Assembly (NCBI GenBank): GCA_001599595.1
Contig: BCHH01000002.1
Location: forward strand, 2,431,451-2,495,450
From: Beverwykella pulmonaria
Lineage: Eukaryota; Ascomycota; Dothideomycetes; Pleosporales; Melanommataceae
Reading direction: 5' to 3'
DNA: 64,000 nucleotides
The notes under the pieces were generated by a model. That model searched no databases. It saw only the letters and a list, made by a program, of their open reading frames with translations, and was not told the DNA's origin. Positions 1-10,300 of the stretch are shown here, piece by piece. Made by a program: the position numbers and the translations under genes. Numbering within the stretch: the stretch's first letter is position 1; every line of letters starts with the position of its first letter.

Positions 1-690
1 TTAGAGATCTTGTGCTTAAATATCTTGTAGGAGGCTACGTTACTATTAAACTGTAGTTGCTCGCGCTTAACGCTGTACAACCCAAAGTTAATAAGTCCTG
101 GTGCATTTAGCTGCTAAGTGCTACCTGTTTGTATTATGCGTTAAAGCTCTTTAAACTTCTCCTGTAAGTTACAGAGGGGGTCCCTAAAGTTAGTGTTGTT
201 GGGGATCTCTAAGTAGCTGTTCTAGTTATGTTTGTCCTACTGCCCTGCAGAGGGACTATTACCTCAACTAATACTGTTGAAGCTGTTGCCGTTGTCATTG
301 CTATTGCCATTGCCATTACCGTTGTAGTTGTCGTTGCCGTTGCCATTGCCGTTGCCGTTGCTGTTGTAGTTGCTGTTGCCGTTGCCGTTGTCGTTACCAT
401 TGCTATTTAGTTGCGTGAAGAGTCTGCCAGGTTGGAAACCTTCAAAGCTGCCAGTGTGTGTGACTGGGGGAGTGTGTCAATAGGGGTTCCTGCTAGTAAG
501 GCGAGAAGCGTGGGACATAACTAAAGATGCGCTGTTACTAAAGTTGCTGTTGCTAGTATCACTACGCCAGGCGTCATTGCGAGGATACCTAAAGGTGGGG
601 GGCTTGTTAGCTGTAGGGTTCCTAGACGCCTCATTGCGTGCTTTGACGCATGCAAAGACGCGTTTAGTTACACCCTGTATGGCCATAGGG
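1..690 (-). pseudogene. Decayed Asn/Gly-rich coding remnant (probable transposon protein)
   Basis: Read on the minus strand, one frame stays coherent from about 690 to the window edge and is broken only by stops (TGA at 479-477, then TGA, TAG and TAA codons), not by frameshifts. It starts with a basic Ser/Asn-rich part, continues through a tract of about 45 residues made almost only of Asn, Gly, Ser, Asp and Tyr (about 412-285), and ends in a hydrophilic part with motifs such as NLQEKFKEL. The stops fit C-to-T changes in CAG, CAA and CGA codons. The family is not recognised. An Asn/Gly-rich Gag-like or DNA-transposon accessory protein would fit. It runs off the left end. Confidence 0.45.
284..412. 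repeat. Degenerate GTTGCC hexanucleotide repeat
   Basis: About 130 bp of imperfect GTTGCC/GTTGTC/ATTGCC units. On the minus strand it encodes the Asn/Gly-rich tract of the decayed reading frame, so it is probably an expanded codon repeat inside an old gene rather than an independent satellite. Confidence 0.7.
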
Positions 691-1025
691 CCCTAGTACG
701 CTGCAATTAGCTCTTAGGTAGCCTGTGCAAGTGCTCCGCCATGGTCCTAGGAGAGAGTTTGTCCTGTCTCAAAAACGTATCAGGTGAGTGCAGCTTCATC
801 CGCGCCGCCCGCGTACTCCGTTTTCCATTGTTCCAATGAGGCCATTTGGTTAAAGAGCGAAACAAAATGTAAGGCACGTGGTGCGGGACCAAAGACTATG
901 TGTAGAACGAGATTGTTTCGCTGGTCAATCAGCAAATCTACGGAGGCTACTTTTATGAGTGCGAAGTCGCGTGCGCACTAGGCCTGATTAGGACTAGCAC
1001 TTCGCTTCCAACGCCAGGACCACAC

Positions 1026-2429
1026 GATGTCACGTGCGCCACATTCCCTCTTCCTCCCAGCGAACAAAGGAATCTCTTTCCTTACATACGCGATGCTGGG
1101 AAGGTTGGCAAGAACTAGCCATCTAACTTTGTTAAGCGTACAGAGAGCCTTACTACCCGTTTCACACGACTGTATAATAGGCAGAGAGCTCTATGCGAGG
1201 ATCCTATAATTATTAGTGGCTAGTTTGAGCGGGTACAGCGTACAAAGGCTACATATAGAATCTTGGACAAGGATACCTACAACTTTGATAAAGCTAGCTT
1301 TATAATAGGCAAGATAACACCTTAGGTAGTTGTTACTAGCACAGAGAGACGCGGTTAGCCTAAGGGAGTACAGCCAGGTGATTGTGAGTGGGCTTTAGTT
1401 ATCCAGGGAGTCAACACGGCTAGGTGGGCAATCCCACCTTACATTATCCTTAAAGGCTAGTACCACCTCTCTGCCTAGTATAAGGAGGACCTTCCACGCG
1501 ACTAGGAGGTTGCAGTTAGCAACAACAGCTAGACTACTAACAACTATAGAGTTGCCTGGCTAAGGCACTTTATTAAGCATACAGACAATAGGATAGTAGG
1601 CGCACGACGGCTGCTAATCCTTGACAGCCATGACAGCCACCACTCTAATTAATTTGAGGATATCTGCAAGGAGAACAATATTTTTACGCTCTGTATGCCA
1701 TCACATTTATCACACCTCCTCTAGCCACTTGACGTTGGCTGCTTCTTGCCATTAAAGCGCGCGTACAGGCGTTAGATTAAGGGCTTGATCTGCAACCACA
1801 TTAACTATGTTACCAAGCTTAAGTTCCTACCTGCCTTTAAGGCAGCCTTTACGCAGGCATTTACTGCAGATAACATCTGGGCAAGCTTTTAAGGTGCTGG
1901 CCTAGTTCTATTTAATCTAGATACTGTACTATCACAACTTAATGTAGTAGTTTATACGCCATTACTACCAGCCCTACTAGAACCTCTCTAGGAGTCTCAA
2001 ACACCTAGCAACCCTTACAAGCTAGATGCTTAGTCAACTCTAGTCTGTGAGAGGATTTAAAGGCACTAGAATTCCTCACCTACGTCAATTATCTAGTCAC
2101 TTAATAGGCTTACTAAGGGCACAAAGATAATAGCGCATTTAATAGTCTTATTGCGCGATCAGGTCTCTGCCCTTTAAGAGGCTAATAAGCTTGCTACAAA
2201 GCGTAGGGAGCGTAAAAAGAAGCAGATCTAGAAGCAAGGGAACTTGACAGTAGGAAAGGGGGCAGAAATAGCTGCTCAAATTAATGCTAAGCAGCAACTA
2301 GAGCACAAAAGGTGTCAAGATGCAGAGCAATCAGGTGTTAGTCAACGGGCTGCAACTCGCTGTAGCCGCTGCAGAGAGCCTAGGCACAACTCACGTACAT
2401 GCAAGAAGGATACTATAGACACTGCTTAA
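1026..2429 (+). pseudogene. RIP-decayed pogo/Fot1-type DDE transposase
   Basis: A single plus frame runs from about 1026 to the TAA at 2427-2429 without frameshifts and gives a pogo/Fot1 transposase. In order it shows the Tc5-type DNA-binding end (VGKN*PSNF, RQRALCEDP), the first catalytic Asp (YNFDKASF), TERRG, the second Asp in LLILDSHDSH, LCMPSHLSHLL*PLDVG with the third Asp, and the basic C-terminus with RCSRCREPRHNSRTC. About fifteen internal stops sit where the family has Trp or Gln: TGG to TAG (VGKN*, SG*F, SA*Y, PRD*), CAG to TAG (LL*PLDVG) and CAA to TAA. This is the signature of CpA-to-TpA mutation on both strands (RIP). The upstream boundary is uncertain and no terminal inverted repeats were located. 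Confidence 0.85.
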
Positions 2430-3436
2430 TTGTAAATATCAGCTATATTAATAGTATTCTAATGCGTTGTTGAATTACGTTGTTGCGAAGGTGGTGAGAG
2501 TTGGTGGGGTGGACACCTCGCTTGTGTGGACACCTCGCTTGTGAAGTATGTTACTGAAAGTTCCAAGATGATAAAGAAGTCCTAACTTCGCTTAAGGACC
2601 CGACTAATAATATATGAGTCTGCGTACCGACAGGCTGGGCGGCCAAGAAGTATGGGGCCTACATCGGCAAAATGTAAATTAGAATCTGGTTGCTGTGGTT
2701 AACCATGGTTAACCATGGTTAGCTAGGTTAGTGAGATTTGGTGGTTAGTGAGATTACGAGAGCCTCATTTGGCGGGTCGCGATTACCGTGATTAGCTGTG
2801 GTTACCACGAGCAATCTATACAGGTATCTGGTTACCCTGGTTACCTAGGTTGACTTTATTTGTTATTATAGTATGTATTACTTTAGTAGTAAATTCTCTA
2901 CATTAGGGAAAGGTTTGTATTAGGTTTCAGAGCTTTGTGTCAAAAACATATATATTGTTCTATTACACATGCCACTTCAATCCACGCTTGCCTTACACAA
3001 GCACCCAACGCCCCCAAAGCCCCCCAACGCCCAACACAACTATTGTTCAACGCTTGCTGTCCCTAGCAATTCCTGTCTGTTTAGGTTTAACTTTTGTCTA
3101 GGTGTATGCTTGCTGTGTGACACCTTATTAGCTGTGTTCTAAACAAGACGTATTGTTTCTGCGGTCTCCTTAACTTACGTGCTCTATAATTGCTGCGTTT
3201 ACCTAAGTATGCTTCTGCTGCGCGCCTGCCTTGTTATGAGAGGCTATTAGTAGCAGAGGATAAAGGTTTAATTAAATAGTGTCACAAAGACGCAGCATCA
3301 CAAGGGAACGCGAGATGAACAAACATCTGATTCTCTAGATTGACGGACTACGTACAACTATTGTGGTTGTCAAAGAGGAAAGCTAGAGAACAAAGAAATA
3401 ATGGGATGCCTTAGCTATATACTCAGGGATGTAGTC

Positions 3437-3525
3437 AAGGCGCAGGAGCATGGTTAAGGCGCAGGAGCATGGTTAAGGCGCAGGGGCATGGTCAAGGCGC
3501 GGAACAGCGGTCAAGGTGCAGGGGC
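3437..3525. repeat. 19-bp tandem repeat
   Basis: About four copies of AAGGCGCAGGAGCATGGTT, with later copies diverging (GGGGCATGGTC, GGAACAGCGGTC). Short minisatellite in non-coding DNA. Confidence 0.8.
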
Positions 3526-3844
3526 ACTCACGCGACAAGCGTGTGTGTGACGGGAACGACAGTTACCGTCACAATTAGATACTACAGATACAATCTTAGG
3601 TGTGATGAATTATCATACAAAACGTTGCGTAAGGAGCTCAACCAGAGGTCCTTCGCGTTTAAATAAATACTTAGCATGGTTTGTGCATTAGGGGTCTGGT
3701 TTGTGCGCAGGCCAAGCCTAGTTAGGACTTAGTTCTGTCAGTGTACTGTGAGTTAGAATGGGATGATGTGCGCAAAGGGTATTAGTTGGTATTGTGCGCA
3801 AGTTTGGGTGTGTGAAGTACTGTGCTGCGGAGTACAGTACTTGT

Positions 3845-3950
3845 CAGGACTGTTGTTTAGGACTGTTGTTCAGGACTGTTGTTTAGGACTGTTGTTCAGG
3901 ACTGTTCAGGACTGTCGTTTGGGGCCGTTGTTCAGGACCATCATTCAGGA
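3845..3950. repeat. AGGACTGTTGTTC tandem repeat
   Basis: Seven to eight 13-bp units alternating AGGACTGTTGTTC and AGGACTGTTGTTT, with shorter and degenerate units at the right end. Confidence 0.8.
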
Positions 3951-4039
3951 TTGGTGTCGCGGTAGTTACTGTGACACAGTGTCATCTTCTCCAAGGTTAT
4001 ACTCTAAGCCTAAATGATTTGAGACACAAACAAAAGGTT

Positions 4040-4135
4040 TCTACAATTTGTATAGTTTGTATATGGTTTGTATATAGTTTGTATGGCTTGTATGGTTTGT
4101 ATGGTTTGTATGGTTTGTATGGTTTGTATGGTTAG
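4040..4135. repeat. GTTTGTATG tandem repeat upstream of the DUF829 gene
   Basis: Nine to ten near-perfect copies of a GGTTTGTAT-type unit of 9-10 bp, ending about 160 bp before the ATG of the DUF829 gene, so the array lies in its presumed promoter. Confidence 0.8.
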
Positions 4136-4298
4136 TGTGGTAACCGGTGGTCAACCATGGTTAGTACATGGTTTGGAAAATTTAACCGAATTCCCGATGT
4201 AGGCTGCGATCCTCAGAACATTCACTCCAGCCTACCTGCTTTCTCTTTGCAACTCTTTGCGGTCCTTCTCTCATCCACCTAAATTAACAACATTCATC

Positions 4299-5111
4299 AT
4301 GGCCATCTTGTTGGCCAATTTCACGAAACTCAATAAATCAATCTCCTTGCTCGAATCTGTAGCCTCGAAATCCGGGAGTCCAATTGCACTCGTTGTTTTA
4401 TGCACGTGGGTAGGAGCACGGCCGAAATACATTCAAAAATACGTCGAGAGGTATTGCCAACTCTACCCATCAGTAGACATCATCATCATCGCCTCTTCTC
4501 TTGCAGACATGTCGTACCGGAGTGATCGAGCCCAACGGGACACCTTGAAGCCTGCACGAGAGATGATCCTATCGCATGGTGGCCGTGAGGTTGTGTTACT
4601 TCACGCTTTCTCTAATGGTGGGGCACAATGCGCGTCTCAACTGGCGGCAAGCCTGCCATTTTCGGATCGGCAGAAAGCTTTCAAGGCTATCGTACTCGAC
4701 AGTTGCCCCGGAGTAGGCAGCTACCAGCGATCTGCGAACTCGATGAAACTGATGCTGCCTCGAAGCGATGTCCCGCAAGCCATAGGCGTGGTTCTGATTC
4801 ACATCACGTTAATCGTTCTCTTCTTCTGCGACCGCCTATTGGGAGTTGAAAAAGCAGTATCTGCTACCCGGAAACTTCTGTTGAAAACTGATGTCTTTTC
4901 GCTCGACGTGCCTCGATTGTATATATATTCGAAGACGGATGATATGGTGCCAGATGTAGACGTGCATATGCATGCCGAGGACGCCAAACGAAACGGTCAC
5001 CTGAACATTCGCGAGACTGTTTTCGACGAGAGTGCGCATTGTGCACACGCAGTGAAGCATGATTCAGAGTACTGGAAGGCGGTAAGGGATGTAGTCACAA
5101 CTAAATTGTAG
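4299..5111 (+). CDS. DUF829 / TMEM53-like alpha/beta-hydrolase-fold protein
   Basis: A 270-residue intronless protein of the DUF829 family (PF05705, TMEM53-like). It shows the family hallmarks in order: LVVLCTWVGARPKYIQKYV near residue 40, the nucleophile-elbow-like HAFSNGG near residue 110, VLDSCPG near 145, one hydrophobic membrane-like stretch (GVVLIHITLIVLFF), and the C-terminal YIYSKTDDMVPDVDVHMHA and HCAHAVKHDSEYW. The fold is hydrolase-like, but the true activity of fungal members is not established. The ATG at 4299 is chosen because it has a good context (ATCATGG) and the frame has no earlier ATG. A decayed paralogue lies at 12170-13000. Transposon remnants lie on both sides. Confidence 0.8.
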   Translation: MAILLANFTKLNKSISLLESVASKSGSPIALVVLCTWVGARPKYIQKYVERYCQLYPSVDIIIIASSLADMSYRSDRAQRDTLKPAREMILSHGGREVVLLHAFSNGGAQCASQLAASLPFSDRQKAFKAIVLDSCPGVGSYQRSANSMKLMLPRSDVPQAIGVVLIHITLIVLFFCDRLLGVEKAVSATRKLLLKTDVFSLDVPRLYIYSKTDDMVPDVDVHMHAEDAKRNGHLNIRETVFDESAHCAHAVKHDSEYWKAVRDVVTTKL

Positions 5112-5352
5112 GCCATGCTTGTGTAGGTAGGATAAAATAGACCTCTAGAATGGGCAGTTAGTTCCATATATTACAGCCTACTATGATAGGTAACTTCGTG
5201 GAGTCTTTTGCAGAGCCCTGGATAGCGTTATTGCCTAATGTAAGAATTCAGATCAGAAGTATCATAGATTCTCAACAACACTGCTAGGAACTACGAGTGT
5301 CATTTCTCTTTACATAAACTATGATACCGCAACGTTGTCCTACTCTATTCCT

Positions 5353-5693
5353 TGTAAGCTGGAGCGTGGAGGAAAAGGTGTCAAGATGTGTATTGTATGT
5401 GTTGGGAGTAAATAGAACGTGGGGATCACGTGGGATCACGTGGAGCACTAGCCGTACTAGGCTAGTGCAGAGGGTGGTGAGGTTGATATGATTCTCTCAG
5501 CCGCACATCTTCGATAGACACAATGAATTATTACCTCACTTGAGAACACCCCCCCCCCCCTCCCCCCCCTATTGCTATTGCAATATCCCTGTGAGACCTA
5601 CAGTATGTGATGTATGTACAGCTGATATATATGTGTGACGGACTGATTAGCCAGTGGCATATCCACGTGGCGGTATGGTGTCCTGGGCTTACA
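5353..5693 (-). mobile_element. Solo LTR, family A, split by a nested family-B LTR
   Basis: Family A is defined by the LTRs of the Copia element at 52514-58484. Here its two parts lie at 5353-5399 and 5608-5693, with TGTAAGC...GGGCTTACA ends, flanked by the 5-bp duplication TTCCT (5348-5352 and 5694-5698). It is interrupted exactly by a family-B LTR. Strand is given relative to the coding direction of the full element. Confidence 0.9.
5400..5602. mobile_element. Solo LTR, family B, nested in family A
   Basis: 203 bp, TGTTGGGAGTA...GTGAGACCTACA, flanked by the duplication GTATG (5395-5399 and 5603-5607), which occurs once at this point in uninterrupted family-A LTRs. It contains two CACGTG motifs, a hairpin GCACTAGCC-GTACTA-GGCTAGTGC and a poly-C tract. 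Confidence 0.9.
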
Positions 5694-5820
5694 TTCCTTA
5701 TTGCCACCCATCTAAAATTCTAAATTCTTTAATATACTTATACTATTTTTAAATGTCTCCATGTTTGTTGATCTCCATAGCTTCTAAATCAACTCAGTCC
5801 CTCATTATTATCTCGTCCAT

Positions 5821-6164
5821 TGTGGCGGTGCTGCTCGCCAGCTCGACCACACATCACATGAATACGTATCAGAGGCGAGGGCATCAGGCGGTGAGCTCAA
5901 CCACGAGTATCCCAGGAACATGCATCGGATGCGACGATGGTGCACGATCAGCTCAACCACGTTGGACGATGTGGGCGCGCCATGTCATACCGCCCTCTCA
6001 GGACAGGCTCAGTCGGCCGCGGCCCGGACCGTACCCTTCTGTATATAGGACCGTTCTCCCTGAGTACCTCTTCTCTCTCTATCTTAGTGTACTTGAAATA
6101 GAGCCCACTTTCCTTTCATTTGCCTTCGGCATTCACGATAGTGAAGACCGTGCTCGTCATCACA
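5821..6164 (+). mobile_element. Solo LTR, family D
   Basis: 344 bp starting TGTGGCGGTG and ending CTCGTCATCACA, flanked by the duplication TCCAT (5816-5820 and 6165-6169). The right end (TTGAAATAGAGCC, GTGAAGACCG, CTCGTCATCACA) resembles LTR ends of fungal retroelements, and a diverged copy of that end lies at about 18226-18304. Confidence 0.8.
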
Positions 6165-6209
6165 TCCATATAACGTGACTACAAACTCCAACATATACTC
6201 TATCCTTTT

Positions 6210-6400
6210 TCTTGATTTCCCCTATTCGGTGGCAAGCGTGACAGGATAGGCGGTTGAAAGTTAAGGAAAATAAGCTACATACGCTCAAGAGCGTACAAAC
6301 AGCACATAAGGCACACGAAAGGTTTTCCTTGTACATAGGTTTTTCCTAAGGCAATAGTCTGCATAGCTCTATAGAGGGCTGGTAACAGACGGTAAATAGA

Positions 6401-6433
<33 letters not shown>
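6210..6433 (+). repeat. Dispersed repeat family E fragment ending in an (AAT)n microsatellite
   Basis: From TCTTGATTTCCC through GTGACAGGATAGGCGG, CGCTCAAGAGCGTA, CACACGAAAGGTTTTCC and CAGACGGTAAATAGAA, the sequence matches the reverse complement of about 48080-48280, so it is a second copy of a dispersed element. It ends in about eleven AAT repeats (6400-6433). GTGACAGG preceded by a short tract could be an LTR start, but no target duplication was found. Confidence 0.65.
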
Positions 6434-6434
<1 letters not shown>

Positions 6435-6614
6435 TTTACTTTAATACTGTCACAGTGTTGCTGGAGTGTGCAATGCATAACCGGCCCAATTGATAATGAC
6501 TACGCTGGTGAAAACAATAACTTGAGCATCCTTGTAACATTCAGCAAATTTGAGGCTGTACAAGCTAGTTCCAGGATACAAGGTTACACTCAAGTCGGTG
6601 AGCTCAACAGCCTC

Positions 6615-6768
6615 TGTAAGCATAGTGTAGGTAAAAAGGTATCAAGATGTGTATTGTGTGTGTATGTATGTGTGAGAGAGAGAGAGAGAGATATGTGCAG
6701 CTGATATATATAACGGACTGATCAGTCTGTGGCATACCCACGTGATTGTATAGTGTATTGGGCTTACA
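6615..6768 (-). mobile_element. Solo LTR, family A (diverged)
   Basis: Starts TGTAAGCATAG and ends GTATTGGGCTTACA. It shares ATCAAGATGTGTATTG, CAGCTGATATATATA and ACGGACTGATCAGTC with the Copia LTRs and has an added (GA)n run at about 6673-6690. No matching target duplication is seen. Confidence 0.8.
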
Positions 6769-6796
6769 CCAATTAAATATTCTTGTGAACAAGAAG

Positions 6797-7055
6797 TGTC
6801 GGGAGTATATAGAATGTGGGAATCACGTGTTGATGTGTAGATCACGTGTAGATCACGTGGGATGTATGGATCACGTGTGGAGGTACCAATCACGTGTGGA
6901 CACGTGGGGCACTAGCCATACTAGGCTAGTGCACGCGACGGTGATGTGGATGGTATTCCCTCTGCTGCACCGCTTCAAGATAGAGAGAGACAACGATTTA
7001 TTACCACCTTTGAGAACCCAACGATTGCTATTGCAATAGCCCTGTGAAACCAACA
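6797..7055. mobile_element. Solo LTR, family B, with six CACGTG boxes
   Basis: 259 bp, TGTCGGGAGTA...GTGAAACCAACA, with the duplication AGAAG (6792-6796 and 7056-7060). Six CACGTG palindromes lie in 83 bp (starting at 6824, 6843, 6854, 6872, 6891 and 6901). It has the same GCACTAGCC...GGCTAGTGC hairpin as the copy at 5400. Confidence 0.9.
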
Positions 7056-7149
7056 AGAAGGTCCCCCAATATTTACACCAAACCATATTGTAAGCTCTCA
7101 CCGAGATGAGAGAGTATTCTACTATTGACCGATTTATCAAAATGAATAT

Positions 7150-7315
7150 TGTTGGTCTCACAGGGCTATTGCAATAGTAATGGGTGGGTTCTCAAACGTT
7201 GTCAAATTCATGTATATCCCTATGTGAGGTGCGGCTAGGGGGATCGTCACATCCCTCTGCCGCCAAGCATCGCTAGTGCCTGATGTGATCACCATGTTCT
7301 ATATATATTCCAACA
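7150..7315. mobile_element. Solo LTR, family B, inverted and shortened
   Basis: Reverse-oriented copy: starts TGTTGGTCTCACAGGG and ends CTATATATATTCCAACA, with the duplication AATAT (7145-7149 and 7316-7320). Most of the CACGTG array has been lost. Confidence 0.9.
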
Positions 7316-10300
7316 AATATACTCGTAGTTCCGTTCTCCGAGGTAGCCACTGATATGGCTGTAATCAAAGCAAGAAAAGATACCTCCCACCCTCACTGCG
7401 GTCGCAACGCTTCAGCGCTACAGCCCACCAGATTTCCGAGATCTTGTCCCGTATACCCGAACTTCTAGGTTCTAACACAAACTCCCACCGTGGACACCAT
7501 ACTTATATCCTATAAGGCTCCCTCTCTCTCATCGCGAAAAAATCTACGCATGATCAATTACCATATCTTCAACGCTCCCTCCTTCCTATAAGGGGATCTT
7601 ATGAGGCTCAACTCGGGATGGGTAGTGATTGGAGCTATTTTTGAAGCCAATGGGTTGTTGAACGATATAATGAACACCTGGCTTCCTTTGAAATCCACAA
7701 AAGGTCTGCAAGAATATGTTAACGTGGAGGAAAAAAATGGCTTATCCTCGATTAGATGTCTCCAAGGATTCACGACAGGGTGGTAAAGAACTTGCGACCA
7801 CACCCGAACAGGCTATTATTAAATTGTGCTTGAGTAAACAGGTATGTTGCGTTTTGCGGCGCGGTAAGGCGGATACGGAGAAGCACGGAAGAAGTCTGGT
7901 TCTGAAATTAATCCTAAACCCTGGAATGACGACATGGATGCTGGAAAGGAAATCAAAGCCTGCGTTTCCCACACGTCATTCGTAGATGAGAGTATTCACT
8001 CAAGTATCTTACCATTAGTGCTATCAGTCAGTATATATAACTATAGTCCTTGAACCTGTGAATGAAACAAGTGTGCAGCAGGTTGCAGAAACAGTGCACG
8101 AAGGTGCGAAGAAAGTACTGGATAAAATTCTTGAGCAAGCGCACTCCAATATTGACCCTGAAATACTTCATTTAATGGTTAAGCATAGCTTAAGTTTCAA
8201 TGTTGGGGCCTAGCTCATCGACATAAGTCCTTTCGAGGCGCTCAGTAATCAACGCGATGGCGCTTTAAGGGTTGGAAGAGGAATTAACTTCGATAATTAC
8301 ACTTGAAACGTAGAAGTGTGTTAAAACCAGGGTTGTAGGCGCATGTATTGGAGAGGCGCTGGAGCTATATGTTGCCTAGTTCGCCAGCGAATGATATTGG
8401 ATTGGGTGCCAACGATTTCAGATGCCTACTCCAAGGACAGTACCGCAAAATCTGACACAAGAGGGTTATGCTAGGCTTAATCAGGCAGGTTGGTCCTCCA
8501 ATTAGATGGGCCTTTAATACTTAATGGCGCTGCTTAATCAGGGGTTATATGCCTTAGCATTAAAATCTCTTTAACACTTGCTACCTGCGTCATCAACTAC
8601 TCATCCTCCGCTCCAGAACGTGTCCTCTAATAAGCGTCGCTTCAATACAGCAGAAGATGCTGCAGCTGCTAAGGGGACTCTTGCTAAGAGGCAGCGTCCT
8701 AGCCCTTATCCTAAGGATAGCTTTAGGGAAGATTGGAAGTTTCATCAGCCGCCATTAAATCACACCCGCCTCCACTCCTTTACTAGGGAAGAGAAGCTTA
8801 AGGCTATTGATTATATTGCCAATTGCTGCTCGTAGGTAGTGTAATGCAGCGGGTTGTCTCGTACTAAATAGGGTTGAGAGTAAGGGTTCAGGGTTGAGAG
8901 TAAGGGTTCAGGGTAGATAGGAGTGTATTGTAAGAGAGACGAATCGCTGCCAAGCTACATTGGCAGCAGGGGAACATTAACAGGCTAAATCACATGACAT
9001 CACAGCCATACTGCCTCCGTACAGGCCCGGTACCAGCCTTACAACATGTACAGGCCAAACCCGGCCTTACAATTAAATCTGGCTGGCTGGCGTTAGAGGA
9101 GTTGTTCACCTGCTTTAAAGTACAGCATGACGCCAATTATCTAGTCTCACACAGCTAGTTCTAACAACAATTACTAGGGCTGTTTAATTAAATTTACTCT
9201 GTTAACATAGAATTTGTCTTCTCATATAGCTAGTCTGCAAGCTTCTGCCACGAAAGCTTCACAGTGAGTCAATAGAGCTTGCTGGAAGTAATTGAATTAC
9301 ATCTATGAACGATTCGGGTGACTTGAAAGGTATGTACGTTGCGCGAGGAACAGAAGGTTCGTTGCGCGACAAACAAATACTTCAGGGGTGAGACTAGCCC
9401 AACAGGGCTAGTCTCATCTTGGCGAGTTGTATCAGCCAATGGAATTTCAGCAACTCGCGCTAGTGTCGGTGGCCGAAATCCTATTGGCCAGCTCAGGCTT
9501 GGCAGCAGGTTGCGGTTCCGTACTTCGGGTACTTGTAGCTATGTGTCAGAATGTCGTTAAATGGTATTTGAAAGAGGCTAAGGGCTGTGCACATGCGCCA
9601 AGTCGACTCCGTGGAGCTTGGCTCCCCTTCATATCCCCACGGGGAACTGTCGGGTTCAAACCTACCAGGAAACTGTCTCTATTTGATATTTCTTATCGAT
9701 TACATGACGCAACATTAAGCGATAATTAAGAACTAAGGTCTTGATGTTACACTTCGTCTTCTAAGCTCGTCTGAAATTAACTCCCTCTACCCGCCACCTC
9801 CTTTGCTCACCATCCTCTCAACAATGGGTTGAGTAATGATTTGACGTTTGGTTCTAGGCTTTCGGCTTCGCCTCGGCTTTCCCATCTTGTCTCTTGCGGA
9901 AAGGACCTGTTCGGCGTTAAGAAATTCACCAAAACTACAGGAACAACTCAACGCAGGCTAAATTGGATTGCAAAAATTTAGCGAAGCATATGGAGCGCAA
10001 GGAAGATAGCTGTTTATACTCATACTTTCTACAATAACTCCTCCGCTATGAAATAGTTCGTGCTGTGGCGAGAAAGGCAGGTTTTGGCACCGACTTTCAG
10101 CTTTACACGAGAGCCCTGTCTAAAATTGCCATTCTTTGTGAAGCCAAGAACGCCCGTTGCGCCATGGCACCAATTAACTTTGTGTGATCGGCCTAAACTA
10201 TGCCGCAGAAGGGCCTGGAAAAGGAGCAAGTAATTGTTCTGCAAGGTACAGCGCCTAACTAACAGGCTTTGGAAGCATGATCTTGGAACCATGGTGTCGG

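Larger units (their letters stand above)
2430..4298. other. Non-coding transposon-flank region with tandem arrays
   Basis: No supportable gene. It contains a duplicated GTGGACACCTCGCTTGT unit (about 2509-2545), GGTTAACCAT repeats (about 2698-2725) and three tandem arrays listed separately, and ends in the promoter of the DUF829 gene. Confidence 0.6.

Noticed and set aside
5753..6178. 141-codon open frame
   Set aside because: It overlaps the family-D solo LTR with its own target duplication and has no protein features.
8578..8835. 84-codon open frame with charged motifs
   Set aside because: No ATG start and no recognisable domain. Kept only as a remark in the region entry.
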